From the NCBI RefSeq assembly GCF_023715245.1, contig NZ_JAMBNV010000002.1, positions 248,001 through 312,000 on the forward strand: a stretch of DNA of 64,000 nt, given 5' to 3'. The position numbers were made by a program, and so were the translations under genes. Positions 42,859 to 52,507 of this stretch are shown piece after piece. The notes under the pieces were generated by a model. That model saw only the letters and a list, made by a program, of their open reading frames with translations, did no database searches and had not been told where the DNA came from. Every line of letters begins with the position of its first letter. Positions within the stretch are counted from its first letter, which is position 1. The DNA comes from Sporosarcina luteola (GTDB lineage: Bacteria > Bacillota > Bacilli > Bacillales_A > Planococcaceae).

Positions 42859-43704
42859 CCTTTCGAGGGGCATGGAGCAGCAGCGGAAGGAGCCGCCGGA
42901 TTTGATGATTTCGGAGAAGTCGACTTCGATGACTTCGAATCCGTGGGCGCGCATGGCGGCGTTCACTTGTTTGTTTTGCGGGAGGCTGAATACTTTGTTG
43001 CCTCCTATTGATAAGACGTTAGTGCCCATCGTAAATTGTTCTTCAGGAGACACTTCGATCAGCTTATATGATTGCGATAGTGTTTCGACCATGTCTGCTG
43101 AAAGTGCTTCCGGGAAGATGAGTCCGATTTCAGGCGACAGTATGTTGAATACACAATCCAGATGTAAGTATTTTTCATTAAAAGGCACGCGGATGATGTT
43201 GTGTTCCGGCAGAGTTTGTTGTAAATTGCGGACTGCCTCCTCGGATGTTCGACTGCTGATACCGACGTACACTTTGTCGCGATCGACGATGACATCTCCC
43301 CCTTCGACCCGGTCAGTAGTCGTCTGGTATGGGATGTTTTCGTCTTCCAGGAAACCCTCGAGTGCCTCTTCCTCGCCTTTCCTAATATCGCTCGCCATTT
43401 CAGCGACGAATATTTCCTTTCCGACTGTGAAGCCGATGTCTCGCGTGAATACTTGCTCGGGGAATCGTTTGGATGAAGGCAGCTTGATCACTTCCACGCC
43501 GTGTTCAAGGAGTAGCTTTTCGAACTCCTCGTGCTGCTTCATCGCCAATTCCACGTCGATGTTTTCGTCTGCATATTCCTTTTGTGTGTAGTTGATAATA
43601 TCTTCGATTGCCATAAATTTAGGTTGACATAGAATGACTCGCTTCAATGGGTCATATTCTGTATTGCACTTCGTTTTTGATTTATCGTCCACTGGGGAAC
43701 TCAT
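42853..43704 (-). CDS. Dimethylarginine dimethylaminohydrolase/amidinotransferase family protein
   Basis: A 283-residue beta/alpha-propeller enzyme of the arginine-deiminase superfamily. Catalytic features are FTRDIGFTVG (Asp/substrate loop), EGGDVIVD, catalytic His in YLHLDCVFNIL and a C-terminal catalytic Cys in GGSFRCCSMPLERD. It resembles Bacillus YkgA. It should hydrolyse a guanidino substrate such as a methylated arginine or arginine itself. The start at 43704 is set by GGAGGATG. No arginine-pathway gene is adjacent. Confidence 0.85.
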   Translation of the reverse strand: MSSPVDDKSKTKCNTEYDPLKRVILCQPKFMAIEDIINYTQKEYADENIDVELAMKQHEEFEKLLLEHGVEVIKLPSSKRFPEQVFTRDIGFTVGKEIFVAEMASDIRKGEEEALEGFLEDENIPYQTTTDRVEGGDVIVDRDKVYVGISSRTSEEAVRNLQQTLPEHNIIRVPFNEKYLHLDCVFNILSPEIGLIFPEALSADMVETLSQSYKLIEVSPEEQFTMGTNVLSIGGNKVFSLPQNKQVNAAMRAHGFEVIEVDFSEIIKSGGSFRCCSMPLERD

Positions 43705-43828
43705 GCTTTCATCCTCCACATTCTTATTATCCTTCAAAACTATTCCCTCTTCCATTCAAACTAAACCAGTAGTTTAGGGTCTCCTGACGAGGGAATGGAT
43801 AACTAATTAAGGTCGGGGGGAATAGATT

Positions 43829-44572
43829 TTGATTGAAGAAATTACAAATGCATTATTAACGAAAGAGGATTTTGCAAGTCGATCTGATCTGCCGGAGTGG
43901 TTATTGGAGAGCTATCGGACATTCCGGGAAACTGTAACGGATAAGACGTTTCCGTGTTATTTTGGCATGGGTGGCGAAATGAAAGGTGAGCTGCGGTATG
44001 CGTATGTGACGCAGAAGGATTGGTCGAATTTGTCTTTCGCACTTTATGCATTTTTGAAGTTATTCGAGGATCCGAATCATAAACGGCATGGTCTGTTCGT
44101 CTTCGTGGAGCCTTTTGAAGCGGAAAGTGATTTAGAGGCGTACCGCAAGCAGTTCTGGGACATTTTGCAATACTTGCATGACGTAGATAAGGTGGAATGG
44201 CCAGCTGACAGCCCTCGCAATCCCGATCATTACTTATGGGACTTCCATTTTGGCGGAGAGCCGATTTTCGTGTTCGGAAATGCCCCTGCCTATAAGCAGC
44301 GGAAGACGAGGGATTTAGGGCAATCAATGGTGCTTGGCTTTCAACCTAGACGTATTTTCGAAGGATTGAAGGGCACCGAAAAAGGTGGCATCATGTCCCG
44401 CGAAAAGGTCCGTGAACGTGTCGAAGTGTGGGATCAATTGCCGAAGCATCCGGATATTAGCCATTACGGCGATCCGACACATAATGAATGGAAACAATTC
44501 TTCATCGGTGACGATGTTGAACCGATTGTCGGAAAATGTCCGTTTTCCCATAAAGAAATGAAAAGTGATTGA
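43829..44572 (+). CDS. YqcI/YcgG family protein
   Basis: A 247-residue cytoplasmic protein of the YqcI/YcgG family. Typical segments are FPCYFGMGGEMKGELRYAYV, FVFVEPF, WDFHFGGEPIFVFGNAPAY and the C-terminal DDVEPIVGKCPFSH. The family is of unknown function; a haem-related role has been suggested for some members but is not shown here. It starts at TTG with site GGTCGGGGGG. A terminator follows. Confidence 0.85.
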   Translation: MIEEITNALLTKEDFASRSDLPEWLLESYRTFRETVTDKTFPCYFGMGGEMKGELRYAYVTQKDWSNLSFALYAFLKLFEDPNHKRHGLFVFVEPFEAESDLEAYRKQFWDILQYLHDVDKVEWPADSPRNPDHYLWDFHFGGEPIFVFGNAPAYKQRKTRDLGQSMVLGFQPRRIFEGLKGTEKGGIMSREKVRERVEVWDQLPKHPDISHYGDPTHNEWKQFFIGDDVEPIVGKCPFSHKEMKSD

Positions 44573-44580
44573 ATGATGTA

Positions 44581-44615
44581 AAAAGGGGCCGAAGGATTGT
44601 TTCGGCCTCTTTTCT
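44581..44615 (+). terminator. Intrinsic terminator
   Basis: Stem AAAAGGGGCCGAA (44581-44593) and TTCGGCCTCTTTT (44601-44613), nine bases after the YqcI-like stop. Confidence 0.85.
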
Positions 44616-44735
44616 TATTTCCCATGTTTAATTTCCTGCTTTGCCCCTACTGAAGAATGCCGTCAACACTACATTTCCACGTCGTTTTTTGACGGAATAT
44701 TTCCCGAAGTGTGTCGATTTCCCGGGAAATAGCGT

Positions 44736-46058
44736 TTATTTCCTGCCGATTCCCTTGCCGATTCCATAGTAGATATCCATTTCGGTTTCTGGCACCATTC
44801 CGCCTCCCGTCGCCCAGACAAGATGGGTTGCGGATGGAGCGTCGGCTAGTGGCACTCCATTGCGAATGGCTTGGAGTGGACCTGTCATTCCCGCGAGCGC
44901 TGACGGTTCGAGTCGGATGTCCTCAGTATCTGCAATCATTGACAGCAGCTGGAACATCGTGTCATCGCCAATGGTATAGCAGCCTTCAAGGAGCGGTTCC
45001 ATCTTCTTACCGACAAATGCAGATGCTGTGCCAACAGCAAGTCCGTCCGCGGCAGTCTGATTGTCCAAACCGAAATCCGCGACGGATACTTTGTCATGCA
45101 ATCCCGTCATCATGCCGATTGTCATGCATGGTGAATGCGTCGGTTCCGCGAAGAAGCAGTGGACATTGTCGCCAAATTGAAGCTTCAGACCGAAAGCGAC
45201 GCCCCCCGGTCCCCCGCCTACACCACATGGCAAATAGACGAATAAAGGATTGTTTCCATCGACTTCGATACCACTCTCTTTTAATTGGGCAGCGACCCGT
45301 TCGCCTGCGACGGCGTAGCCGAGGAAGAGGTCGAGCGAGTTTTCATCATCAACGAAGTGGCAGAGCGGATCTGCTTCCGCCTGTCGTCTGCCTTCCTCGA
45401 CCGCTTTGCTGTAATCGTCCGCATATTCGACGACTGTCACGCCTTTTTCACGGAGAAGATCTTTCTTCCATTGCTTCGCATCCGCGGACATATGGACCGT
45501 GACATTGAAGCCGAGCTTCGCACTCATGATGCCGATGCTCAATCCGAGATTTCCCGTCGATCCGACAGCGATTTTATGCTTCGCGAATAAATTACGGAAT
45601 TCCGGCTCCGCGAATTTTGTGTAGTCCCCATCCTGTTTAATGAGCCCATGCTCCAAGGCAAGCGTTTCGGCATGCTTCAATACTTCGTAGATGCCGCCCC
45701 TCGCTTTGATGGAGCCCGAAATCGGGAGGGCGTTGTCTTGCTTCAACAGCAATTTCCCGGGAATTACAGTTTCATATATGGGAGCAAGTGCTTCTTTCAT
45801 TTTCGGGATGGCGGTGATTGGTGACTCGATAATGCCATTTTCCTTTGCAGTTTCAGGAAATACTTTTGCGATGTACGGGGCAAAACGCTTTAACCGTTCG
45901 CTTGCGTCCTTCACGTCTGCTGCAGTGATGCCGGATTGCGCAATGCCTGTTGCACTGTCACCATTCAATGGGTTCTTCCATAGAACTTCCTGCTTCTCAA
46001 TGATTTGTTTTAGTATTGGGAATTCTTCGACCCACTTCGCTTTTTCAGTTTTATCCAC
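44736..46058 (-). CDS. dsdA: D-serine ammonia-lyase
   Basis: A 440-residue PLP enzyme that converts D-serine to pyruvate and ammonia. The PLP lysine lies in [13 protein letters not shown], the phosphate cradle in [13 protein letters not shown], and the substrate region in [13 protein letters not shown]; the C-terminal end [14 protein letters not shown] is also typical. D-serine is both a nutrient and a toxin that competes with D-alanine in wall precursors; a D-alanyl-D-alanine carboxypeptidase gene lies just upstream on the same strand, with 53 bases between. Confidence 0.95.
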   Translation of the reverse strand: MDKTEKAKWVEEFPILKQIIEKQEVLWKNPLNGDSATGIAQSGITAADVKDASERLKRFAPYIAKVFPETAKENGIIESPITAIPKMKEALAPIYETVIPGKLLLKQDNALPISGSIKARGGIYEVLKHAETLALEHGLIKQDGDYTKFAEPEFRNLFAKHKIAVGSTGNLGLSIGIMSAKLGFNVTVHMSADAKQWKKDLLREKGVTVVEYADDYSKAVEEGRRQAEADPLCHFVDDENSLDLFLGYAVAGERVAAQLKESGIEVDGNNPLFVYLPCGVGGGPGGVAFGLKLQFGDNVHCFFAEPTHSPCMTIGMMTGLHDKVSVADFGLDNQTAADGLAVGTASAFVGKKMEPLLEGCYTIGDDTMFQLLSMIADTEDIRLEPSALAGMTGPLQAIRNGVPLADAPSATHLVWATGGGMVPETEMDIYYGIGKGIGRK

Positions 46059-46111
46059 GGTTATCAGCCCCCAGTTAGAGAATTTCCTTCATTATAGCAT
46101 GCGGGAATCTC

Positions 46112-46975
46112 TTATTTATTCAACACATATCGGTCGATTAAATCGCGGGTCAGTTCAAAACGGGGAGTGGACGTGTCGCTTCCCTCCGCTTCGACGCCGA
46201 TGACGACCGTGATGATCCGCTTCCCCTCATAGATGCCCGTGCTTGCAAAACATGGCCCGGCTTCTTCGGTGTACCCCGTTTTCAACCCTTCCATGCCAGT
46301 CATCGCTTGCGGCATTCCCGGGAGCATGAGGTTTGTGTTCCATAGCTTCGTTCCTTCGCTCGTGGTGAAATCCGTCATGCGGGTGAATTCCAGTACTTCC
46401 GGATAGTTTATCAGAAGTTCATTCGCGATGGCGGCGACATCCCGGACTGTTGCGCGATTCGTCTCATCTTCATCCAATCCCGTTGCATTGATGAAGCTGG
46501 TGTTCCGCAAGCCGAATGATTTGGCTTTCTTGTTCATCTGTATCACGAATTCCTCTTCCGTGCCGCTCACCATTTCGGCAAGTGCGACAGCTGCATCGTT
46601 TGCGGAAGTGACGGTCATGGCGGCGAAAAGTTCGCGGACAATGTATGTTTTATGCTTGTCCATTCCTAAAATGACCGCATATTTCGGTTGGTTCAGCGCC
46701 GTTGTGGAGGGCTTGTATTGGCTGTCCCATGTGAGTCGACCATCGGCAATCGCTTCGAGGACGATGTATTGGGTCATCAACTTTGACATGCTTGCGATCG
46801 GCAACGCCTCCTTTGCATTTTGCTCATAAAGGATCTTTCCGGAATCAGCTTCCATGACGATGGAAGCCTTTGCCTCGCTGTAGATGGGGTCCGCTTCTTT
46901 ACGAGCGTCTTTATCCTTAATGAAGAAGAAAAATGCCATTGCGGCGACGAATAGGATTGCGAGAATTTTTTTCAT
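46112..46975 (-). CDS. Serine-type D-Ala-D-Ala carboxypeptidase (S11, DacA family)
   Basis: A 287-residue penicillin-binding protein that trims the terminal D-alanine of peptidoglycan stem peptides. An N-terminal signal or membrane anchor spans about residues 2-18. The active-site motifs are SMSK (PIASMSKLMTQYI), SAN (VTSANDAAVALAEM) and KTG (GLKTGYTEEAG). It lacks the C-terminal beta domain and amphipathic helix of PBP5, so it is a short DacA-type enzyme that stays attached by its N-terminus if at all. Start 46975 has site AAAGGTG. Confidence 0.9.
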   Translation of the reverse strand: MKKILAILFVAAMAFFFFIKDKDARKEADPIYSEAKASIVMEADSGKILYEQNAKEALPIASMSKLMTQYIVLEAIADGRLTWDSQYKPSTTALNQPKYAVILGMDKHKTYIVRELFAAMTVTSANDAAVALAEMVSGTEEEFVIQMNKKAKSFGLRNTSFINATGLDEDETNRATVRDVAAIANELLINYPEVLEFTRMTDFTTSEGTKLWNTNLMLPGMPQAMTGMEGLKTGYTEEAGPCFASTGIYEGKRIITVVIGVEAEGSDTSTPRFELTRDLIDRYVLNK

Positions 46976-47164
46976 ATGGAAGACCACACCTTTCTGTAGT
47001 ACTTCTATTGTCTACAACAAAGATGAAGATTCATGCATGGACTTTCTGAAGAATTTCTGAAGATGGGTGTTCCACACAATAAGGTCATCGCCCTTCTGCA
47101 CACACCATCATCATCCGGACTGAATACGCTAGTAATAATAACGTCAGTGATGGTGGTGATTTGC

Positions 47165-49201
47165 ATGGAGAGTGCGGGGATTTTAGCAGGTCCGATGTTA
47201 CGGCGCGTCGATACAGAATCTGTTGCTATTTGGGTGGCGACAGACTGTCCTGTCGAGGTGAATGCTGCCATTTACTGTCTTGATACACTTATTCAGTTCG
47301 ACACCGATACGAAGACGACATCTATACGGGCAGGCCATCGTTTGTTCATCCACCTAGTGCAGGTGCATGGGCAATTTCCAACGGAGACACTCCTTGGCTA
47401 TGACCTGCTTTTTCGCGTTGGTAAAAACATAGTTACTTTGGCGAGCCTCGGATTGATTCACGATAATGAAGATTCCATCACGTATGATGGGCTTCCCTAT
47501 CCTTCGTTTTTCATCCCCGCTAGTGCAGCTCCAACTTTTCTATATGCATCGTGCCGGAAATTTCACGGGAAGGGAGATGATGCTCTCGTTGCAGCAGATG
47601 CGCTTTTGCATAGGGAAACGAAGAATCTTGCGGCACGGCCGTGCGCTTTGTTTCTTACCGGAGACCAGATTTACGCAGATGATGTGGCGGATCCTTTATT
47701 TCCAGTCATCAGAACGGTTGCCGAACACTATATTGGTAAGGAAGATCTTTGGCAGTTCGATTTGCGCTTGCGGGGGGAGCCTTTTTCTAGTTCGTTAACG
47801 CAAGTGAATGGCCGGCAGTTTATTACGGAACGGTTTTGCCGGTTTACTTCAGGCAACGCTTCGAATCATCTGCTTACGTTCGGAGAGTATGCGGCGATGT
47901 ATTTGCTGTCATGGAGTCCGGCAATGTGGGCGGGCGTATTTCTCCCTACTTTCGATGAGTTGGTGAGGGAGGATGGCCTGTATTTGTATTATCCTGACGA
48001 TCATGGTGAGCTGGAGCAATGCAGGGTCCGTTTTGAAGAACAGGCCGGGCAGCTATTGCAGGCGATTGGTTCTCTTCATCGGATCCGTAGGCTTTTTGCG
48101 AATGTACCTACGTATATGATATTCGATGACCATGATGTGACGGATGACTGGAATTTATCCGCAGATTGGCGCGGTGCGGTGCTCGCTTCACCTTTAGGGA
48201 AACATGTGATTGCGAACGGGCTTTGTGCATATTGGGCGTTCCAAGCTTGGGGCAATGAGCCACAACGGTTCGGGGAGGGGTTCCTACAGTCGATGTGTAG
48301 TCATTTCGACGGGTTCATTGCTGACTCAACTGCTTATAAGGTTTGGGCGAATCGTCTTTGGTCATTCAATGGCTGGCAATTCGTAGCGCCCACAACACCT
48401 GCTGCGCTGTTTTTAGATACGAGGACAATGCGTCAATTTGAAGATGAGCCGAAACCGGTGAAAGTTGGGCGGATGTATAAAGAGAGCATCCAAACACCAA
48501 GGTTGATCGGCACGTCCGGTTGGAAGGTGACGGCCCGGACGCTTTTGAAATCCCGATGGACACGAGGGGACCCGCTGATCATTGTTTCGCCGACGCCGTT
48601 ATATGGGTTGGGCCTCATCGAATCGGTTCTCCATTCATATGTGTATCCGCTACGGACACTTGGGTTTCCGATTCATGAAGTGCTTGATTTCGAGGCGTGG
48701 AAGTATAATGGCAGAGGGTTCACAGATTTCATCGGCCAACTGTTCCATTGGAGCCTGTCCCGATGCATCATCCTGTCGGGGGATGTCCATTATGCTTCCG
48801 GGGTCCGGTCGCGCTTGACATCGAAGCGGGAAGTGCTTGATATTTTGCAATTTACGAGCAGCCCTTCCCATAATATGAGCTTCTCGGGCGTTTGGGGAAA
48901 GCTTATGAAGATGGCGATTTGGGGAAATGCGAGGCGACGGGTGAAGAAGACGATCTACCGGTATTGCGATGTAGGCTTTTCGATTCGGAATGGCGGGAAG
49001 GCGATTGACTGCCCGAAGGATGCCAAATGGCAGGAGGCTCTCCGTTATTTGGAGATGCAAGGCGGGGCGATTGTTGAGACGGAGAACAATATCGGGTTGG
49101 TCACCGTCGGGGATGCCATTATCAGGCATTCGCTGCTGCAGATGGACAGAGGTGAGATGAAAGAGATTCGTTTTGAGGATATTGAAGCTTCGCCGGTGTG
49201 A
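47165..49201 (+). CDS. PhoD-like metallophosphatase
   Basis: A 678-residue enzyme. The metallophosphoesterase centre shows as FLTGDQIYADDVADPLF, MIFDDHDVTDDWN and CIILSGDVHYASGVRSR, the three blocks of the alkaline phosphatase D family. The N-terminal 150 residues form the beta domain common before PhoD catalytic regions (MLRRVDTESVAIWVATD). No twin-arginine signal peptide is present, so it is probably cytoplasmic, unlike secreted PhoD. The start ATG 47165 has site GGTGGTGA; longer frames from 47033 add an unlikely hydrophobic leader. Confidence 0.82.
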   Translation: MESAGILAGPMLRRVDTESVAIWVATDCPVEVNAAIYCLDTLIQFDTDTKTTSIRAGHRLFIHLVQVHGQFPTETLLGYDLLFRVGKNIVTLASLGLIHDNEDSITYDGLPYPSFFIPASAAPTFLYASCRKFHGKGDDALVAADALLHRETKNLAARPCALFLTGDQIYADDVADPLFPVIRTVAEHYIGKEDLWQFDLRLRGEPFSSSLTQVNGRQFITERFCRFTSGNASNHLLTFGEYAAMYLLSWSPAMWAGVFLPTFDELVREDGLYLYYPDDHGELEQCRVRFEEQAGQLLQAIGSLHRIRRLFANVPTYMIFDDHDVTDDWNLSADWRGAVLASPLGKHVIANGLCAYWAFQAWGNEPQRFGEGFLQSMCSHFDGFIADSTAYKVWANRLWSFNGWQFVAPTTPAALFLDTRTMRQFEDEPKPVKVGRMYKESIQTPRLIGTSGWKVTARTLLKSRWTRGDPLIIVSPTPLYGLGLIESVLHSYVYPLRTLGFPIHEVLDFEAWKYNGRGFTDFIGQLFHWSLSRCIILSGDVHYASGVRSRLTSKREVLDILQFTSSPSHNMSFSGVWGKLMKMAIWGNARRRVKKTIYRYCDVGFSIRNGGKAIDCPKDAKWQEALRYLEMQGGAIVETENNIGLVTVGDAIIRHSLLQMDRGEMKEIRFEDIEASPV

Positions 49202-49213
49202 GCCGGCGGGGCT

Positions 49214-49366
49214 TTTATGCGTATTTGGAGTGATTTATGCGTAAGGTTTATGATTTATGCGCCTTTCGGGATGGTTATGAGTACATTTAACGATTTATGC
49301 GCGATTGGGAGATTTTATGCACTTCTGTTGGGGTTTATGCGTGATTCGCGGAAATTATGAGCTATT
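49214..49366 (+). repeat. Phased array D, TTATGCG family (20-base period)
   Basis: Eight cores (TTATGCG, TTATGAG or TTATGCA) start at 49215, 49235, 49255, 49275, 49295, 49315, 49335 and 49355, exactly 20 apart, with variable 13-base spacers. The last core is followed by CTATTAGGTTC. The array begins 13 bases after a stop codon and lies between convergent genes. Confidence 0.95.
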
Positions 49367-49417
49367 AGGTTCTCCCTCTCGTGCAGAATGTCCTTCACAA
49401 TCTTTGGGTTAATTAAA

Positions 49418-49445
49418 AAAGAGACTACCATCGGATAGCCTCTTT
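49418..49445. terminator. Bidirectional intrinsic terminator
   Basis: AAAGAGACTACC (49418-49429) pairs with GGATAGCCTCTTT (49433-49445) allowing G-U and one mismatch; on the minus strand it is followed by a T-run after kynA. Confidence 0.78.
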
Positions 49446-49453
49446 CACTTTAA

Positions 49454-50278
49454 TCATAGCTTTGTCCGTACTTCCCACAGTTCAGGGAAGAATTTATGGT
49501 CAAGGACGGATTTCAGATAGTCGACGCCTGATGAGCCGCCGGTGCCTGTTTTGAAGCCGATGATCCGTTCCACTGTTTTCATGTGGCGGAAGCGCCATTG
49601 CTGGTGGCTGTCTTCGATGTCGACGAGCTTTTCGGCAAGCTGGTACAAGTCCCAATAGCGGTCGACGTCGCGGTACACTTCGAGCCATGCGGATGCCACA
49701 GTCGGATCGCCTGTGTACGTGATCGAAAAATCGCGATTCAGCAAGTCGGGATTGATCGGGAATCCGGCGCGTGCAAGTGCGCGGATGGCGACGTCGTAAA
49801 TACCCGGTGCCCCGAAGGCTGTCTGCAATTCGTTTGCGAGCTCGGGGTCTTTCTCGTAGATTTTCAATATGTGCGGCTGTTTGTAGCCGAGTGCAAACTC
49901 GATCTTTCGATTTTGGTAGGATTGGAAGCCCGATGCACGGCCGAGGCTTTCGCGGAACTCCATGTACTCCGCTGGTGTTAATGTGGACAGGACATCCCAC
50001 GCCTGGATGATCTGCGTCTGGACCCGGGAGACGCGTGCCAGCATTTTGAACGCTTCCGGCAGTTCGTCTTTTTCAATCAATTCAATTGCCGTGTTCAGTT
50101 CATGCAAAATGAGTTTCATCCATAACTCACTCACTTGGTGGATGATAATGAACAGCATTTCATCGTGATGGCCGGATAATCTTTCCTGACTTGAGAGCAC
50201 TTTATCGAGACGCAAATATTCCCCGTATGTCATATTGTCCCGGAAATCCGTATGAATTCCATTTTCTTTTTCACTCAT
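49454..50278 (-). CDS. kynA: Tryptophan 2,3-dioxygenase
   Basis: A 274-residue haem dioxygenase that opens the indole ring of L-tryptophan to N-formylkynurenine. [16 protein letters not shown], the region [20 protein letters not shown] with haem/substrate residues (given here as [11 protein letters not shown]), and the C-terminal [20 protein letters not shown] are family hallmarks. It is the last gene of kynUBA; its ATG overlaps the kynB stop as ATGA, with the site GGAGGTGG inside the end of kynB. Confidence 0.96.
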   Translation of the reverse strand: MSEKENGIHTDFRDNMTYGEYLRLDKVLSSQERLSGHHDEMLFIIIHQVSELWMKLILHELNTAIELIEKDELPEAFKMLARVSRVQTQIIQAWDVLSTLTPAEYMEFRESLGRASGFQSYQNRKIEFALGYKQPHILKIYEKDPELANELQTAFGAPGIYDVAIRALARAGFPINPDLLNRDFSITYTGDPTVASAWLEVYRDVDRYWDLYQLAEKLVDIEDSHQQWRFRHMKTVERIIGFKTGTGGSSGVDYLKSVLDHKFFPELWEVRTKL

Positions 50279-50907
50279 GACTGCCACCTCCTAATTACTG
50301 CGCGCACCGGGCTGCCGTCTCCGCCTTCAATTGGCAGCGGCAAGGCAATCAGTTCATAGTCGCCAGGTTCTACTTCAGTCAACACGATGTTCTCCAAAAT
50401 AAGCACACCGTTGTCATAAAGCGAGTGGTGGGCATCCAACGTCTTGCTATGCTCAGAGTCAACGGAGGGCGTATCGACTCCGATCAGCCTTACGCCTCGT
50501 TCCTTCAATAAAGGTCCGATGTCCGCCCGCAAAACAGCATACGTTTCCGGAAACACATCCGGATCCGGACGGCTAGACGTCTTCAATAAAACCCGTTCTA
50601 CTCCGCCAAAGTCGATTCCCTCCAACTCTGAACGTCCGACGCTTTCAAGCCCCGAAACGTCAATGACACGAGCCTTTCCGATGTAGACATCAACTGGCAG
50701 CTCATGCACTTTCATTCCGTTATCGTCATAATGGAAGGGCGCGTCAATATGCGTCCCCATATGCGTGCTCGTCGTTATCTTTCCGATGTTGACGGAACCC
50801 GTGTCAGCTTTTGGGAACTCGACTTTGTAGGAAAACGGCGTATCTCCCGGCCATTCGGCGATTCCATTATGCAGACGCTGCGAAATATCGATCCACTCCC
50901 TCGTCAT
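50275..50907 (-). CDS. kynB: Kynurenine formamidase
   Basis: A 210-residue metal-dependent (cyclase-like) arylformamidase that converts N-formylkynurenine to kynurenine. [18 protein letters not shown] carries the His-x-Gly-x-His-x-Asp metal motif, [13 protein letters not shown] and [20 protein letters not shown] complete the active site (in short pieces). It overlaps kynU upstream and kynA downstream, four bases each (ATGA), which indicates tight translational coupling. Confidence 0.95.
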   Translation of the reverse strand: MTREWIDISQRLHNGIAEWPGDTPFSYKVEFPKADTGSVNIGKITTSTHMGTHIDAPFHYDDNGMKVHELPVDVYIGKARVIDVSGLESVGRSELEGIDFGGVERVLLKTSSRPDPDVFPETYAVLRADIGPLLKERGVRLIGVDTPSVDSEHSKTLDAHHSLYDNGVLILENIVLTEVEPGDYELIALPLPIEGGDGSPVRAVIRRWQS

Positions 50908-52175
50908 GCGACAACACCTCTTTTATTGTCAAACTTTTCGTACCGTTTTTCATCCATGATCACTTTCAGCTTCTGTATTGTATGCCAAACGTCCTCAAAC
51001 GTATTGTAAAGTGCAACAGGCGCGAGCCTTATGCCGTTCGGCGCGCGGAAGTCCGGAATGACGCCGTCTTCTTTCAACGCCTTGCATATGCGCGCCGCTT
51101 CCTTATGCTCAAGCAATACATGGCCACCGCGATTTTCATCAATCGGATTACCGATTGTGAATTCCATTCCGCCTAGCTCCTGTTCAATCAATTTGAGCAT
51201 ATAGCCCGTCAACTCGAGCGATTTCGCACGGATTGCCGAGATGCTGACTTCCTCGAACATGTCGAGGGATCCGATGACAGGCGCCAAGCTTAGCACATGG
51301 GGAGTACCAATTTGATAAGCGCCCGAATCCAACGCGGGATCCATCGTATGTTCCATATCGAATTGCGACTCCTTTTTCGAACCGAACCACCCCGTAAGTC
51401 CCGGCGCCATGCCGAAATGCTTTTCATGGACGAACAGGCCGCCGACCGAACCAGGCCCGCCGTTCAGATGCTTATACGTGCACCAGAATGCGAAATCCGT
51501 CCCCCAGTCGTGGAGCGAATGCTCGACTGCTCCGATGGAATGGCAAAGGTCGAAGCCGATCGGGATATTCCGTTCATTCGCAGCCTTCGTCAATTTCTCC
51601 ATATCGAGGATTTGCCCGCTCCTGTACAGGACAGCCGGCAACACGATGAGCGCCACGTCGTCTGTCATCGCGTCGATAATGTCCTCTTCAAGCAAATAGC
51701 GTCCGTCGCGGCTTTTGACACGGATGAGATGAATGTCCGGATCATACCCTTTCAACTGAAGCTGGCTTTTCAGCGCATAAATATCCGACGGAAAATTTAA
51801 TTCATCAGCGAGTATTTTCTTTTTATTGCCATCAGGCTTGTAAAACGTTGAGACAAGTTGATGCAAGTTCGTTGTCGTAGAGCCGGTTGCTATGACTTCC
51901 CCTTTGAACCCCCCGACGAGCGGTGCCATCTTCTCCCCGACCTGTTCGGATAAATAAAACCAAGGATGCTCCCCCTCCGTCCATCCGTCAATGCCTAGCG
52001 TTTTCCAGGAATTGAGAAAGTCGTGCAGCGTTTGCTCCGCCCTTTTGGACAATAAACCGAGTGAGTTGCCATCCATGTAGATTGTGTTTGCCGGTATGTA
52101 AAATTCGTTCCTGTAGGAAGCGAGCGTGTCGTGGCTATCTCGATCCTGTGCGTTGTATAAAGTGTGGTGTGTCAT
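50904..52175 (-). CDS. kynU: Kynureninase
   Basis: A 423-residue PLP enzyme that cleaves kynurenine to anthranilate and alanine, completing tryptophan breakdown. The fold-type-I signature includes [13 protein letters not shown] near the N-terminus, [12 protein letters not shown] with the cofactor Asp, and the PLP lysine in [16 protein letters not shown]. The start at 52175 follows AAGGGGG. First gene of kynUBA. No NAD-biosynthesis gene follows, so the operon likely serves tryptophan catabolism to anthranilate. No TRAP site or riboswitch was seen upstream. Confidence 0.96.
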   Translation of the reverse strand: MTHHTLYNAQDRDSHDTLASYRNEFYIPANTIYMDGNSLGLLSKRAEQTLHDFLNSWKTLGIDGWTEGEHPWFYLSEQVGEKMAPLVGGFKGEVIATGSTTTNLHQLVSTFYKPDGNKKKILADELNFPSDIYALKSQLQLKGYDPDIHLIRVKSRDGRYLLEEDIIDAMTDDVALIVLPAVLYRSGQILDMEKLTKAANERNIPIGFDLCHSIGAVEHSLHDWGTDFAFWCTYKHLNGGPGSVGGLFVHEKHFGMAPGLTGWFGSKKESQFDMEHTMDPALDSGAYQIGTPHVLSLAPVIGSLDMFEEVSISAIRAKSLELTGYMLKLIEQELGGMEFTIGNPIDENRGGHVLLEHKEAARICKALKEDGVIPDFRAPNGIRLAPVALYNTFEDVWHTIQKLKVIMDEKRYEKFDNKRGVVA

Positions 52176-52292
52176 GCAGATCCCCCTTTTATCTTGGTAA
52201 GAAAAGCATAGCATATTCGCGAAAGGGTGGACATTCTGAATTTGTGGAAATATCAGGTATACGTTGGGATTTTCGGTTAGCGTTGGGGATTG

Positions 52293-52460
52293 CTTTGGTC
52301 GCGGATTGGCTTGCTTTGAGCGCGGATCGACTCACTTTGAGCGCGGGATGGCTCGCTTTGAGCGCGAATTGACTCGCTTTGAGCGAGGGGCGGATCGCTT
52401 TGAGCGCGGAGCGGCTCACTTTGGACGCGGAGCGACTTGACTTGGACGCGATTGCAGGCA
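52293..52460. repeat. Phased array I, CTTTGAGCGCG family (21-base period)
   Basis: Eight cores related to CTTTGAGCGCG start at 52293, 52314, 52335, 52356, 52377, 52398, 52419 and 52440, exactly 21 apart, with ten variable bases between. The array is GC-rich and lies between kynU and desR. Open frames across it are by-products of the seven-codon period. Confidence 0.93.
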
Positions 52461-52467
52461 GGCAGAA

Positions 52468-52495
52468 AAAAAGGCAAAGGAATAACTCCTTTACC
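52468..52495 (-). terminator. Intrinsic terminator of desKR
   Basis: Minus strand GGTAAAGGA-GTTAT-TCCTTTGCC followed by TTTTTTT, just after the desR stop. Confidence 0.85.
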
Positions 52496-52507
52496 TGTTA
52501 ACACTAC

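Noticed and set aside
44617..44745. Repeated ATTTCC words between the YqcI-like gene and dsdA, resembling a decayed phased array
   Set aside because: Spacings are 14, 42, 26, 18 and 21 bases. Without constant phase this cannot be told from chance or from a fully decayed array.
47033..47164. Longer start for the PhoD-like protein, adding a hydrophobic leader
   Set aside because: The leader lacks a twin-arginine motif and a ribosome site, while ATG 47165 has one and begins at the family N-terminus.
52189..52504. Frames of 75-103 residues with ALKASRS-like or RAQSEP-like repeats
   Set aside because: They are translations of array I in different frames; several frames are equally open and none has a good start.
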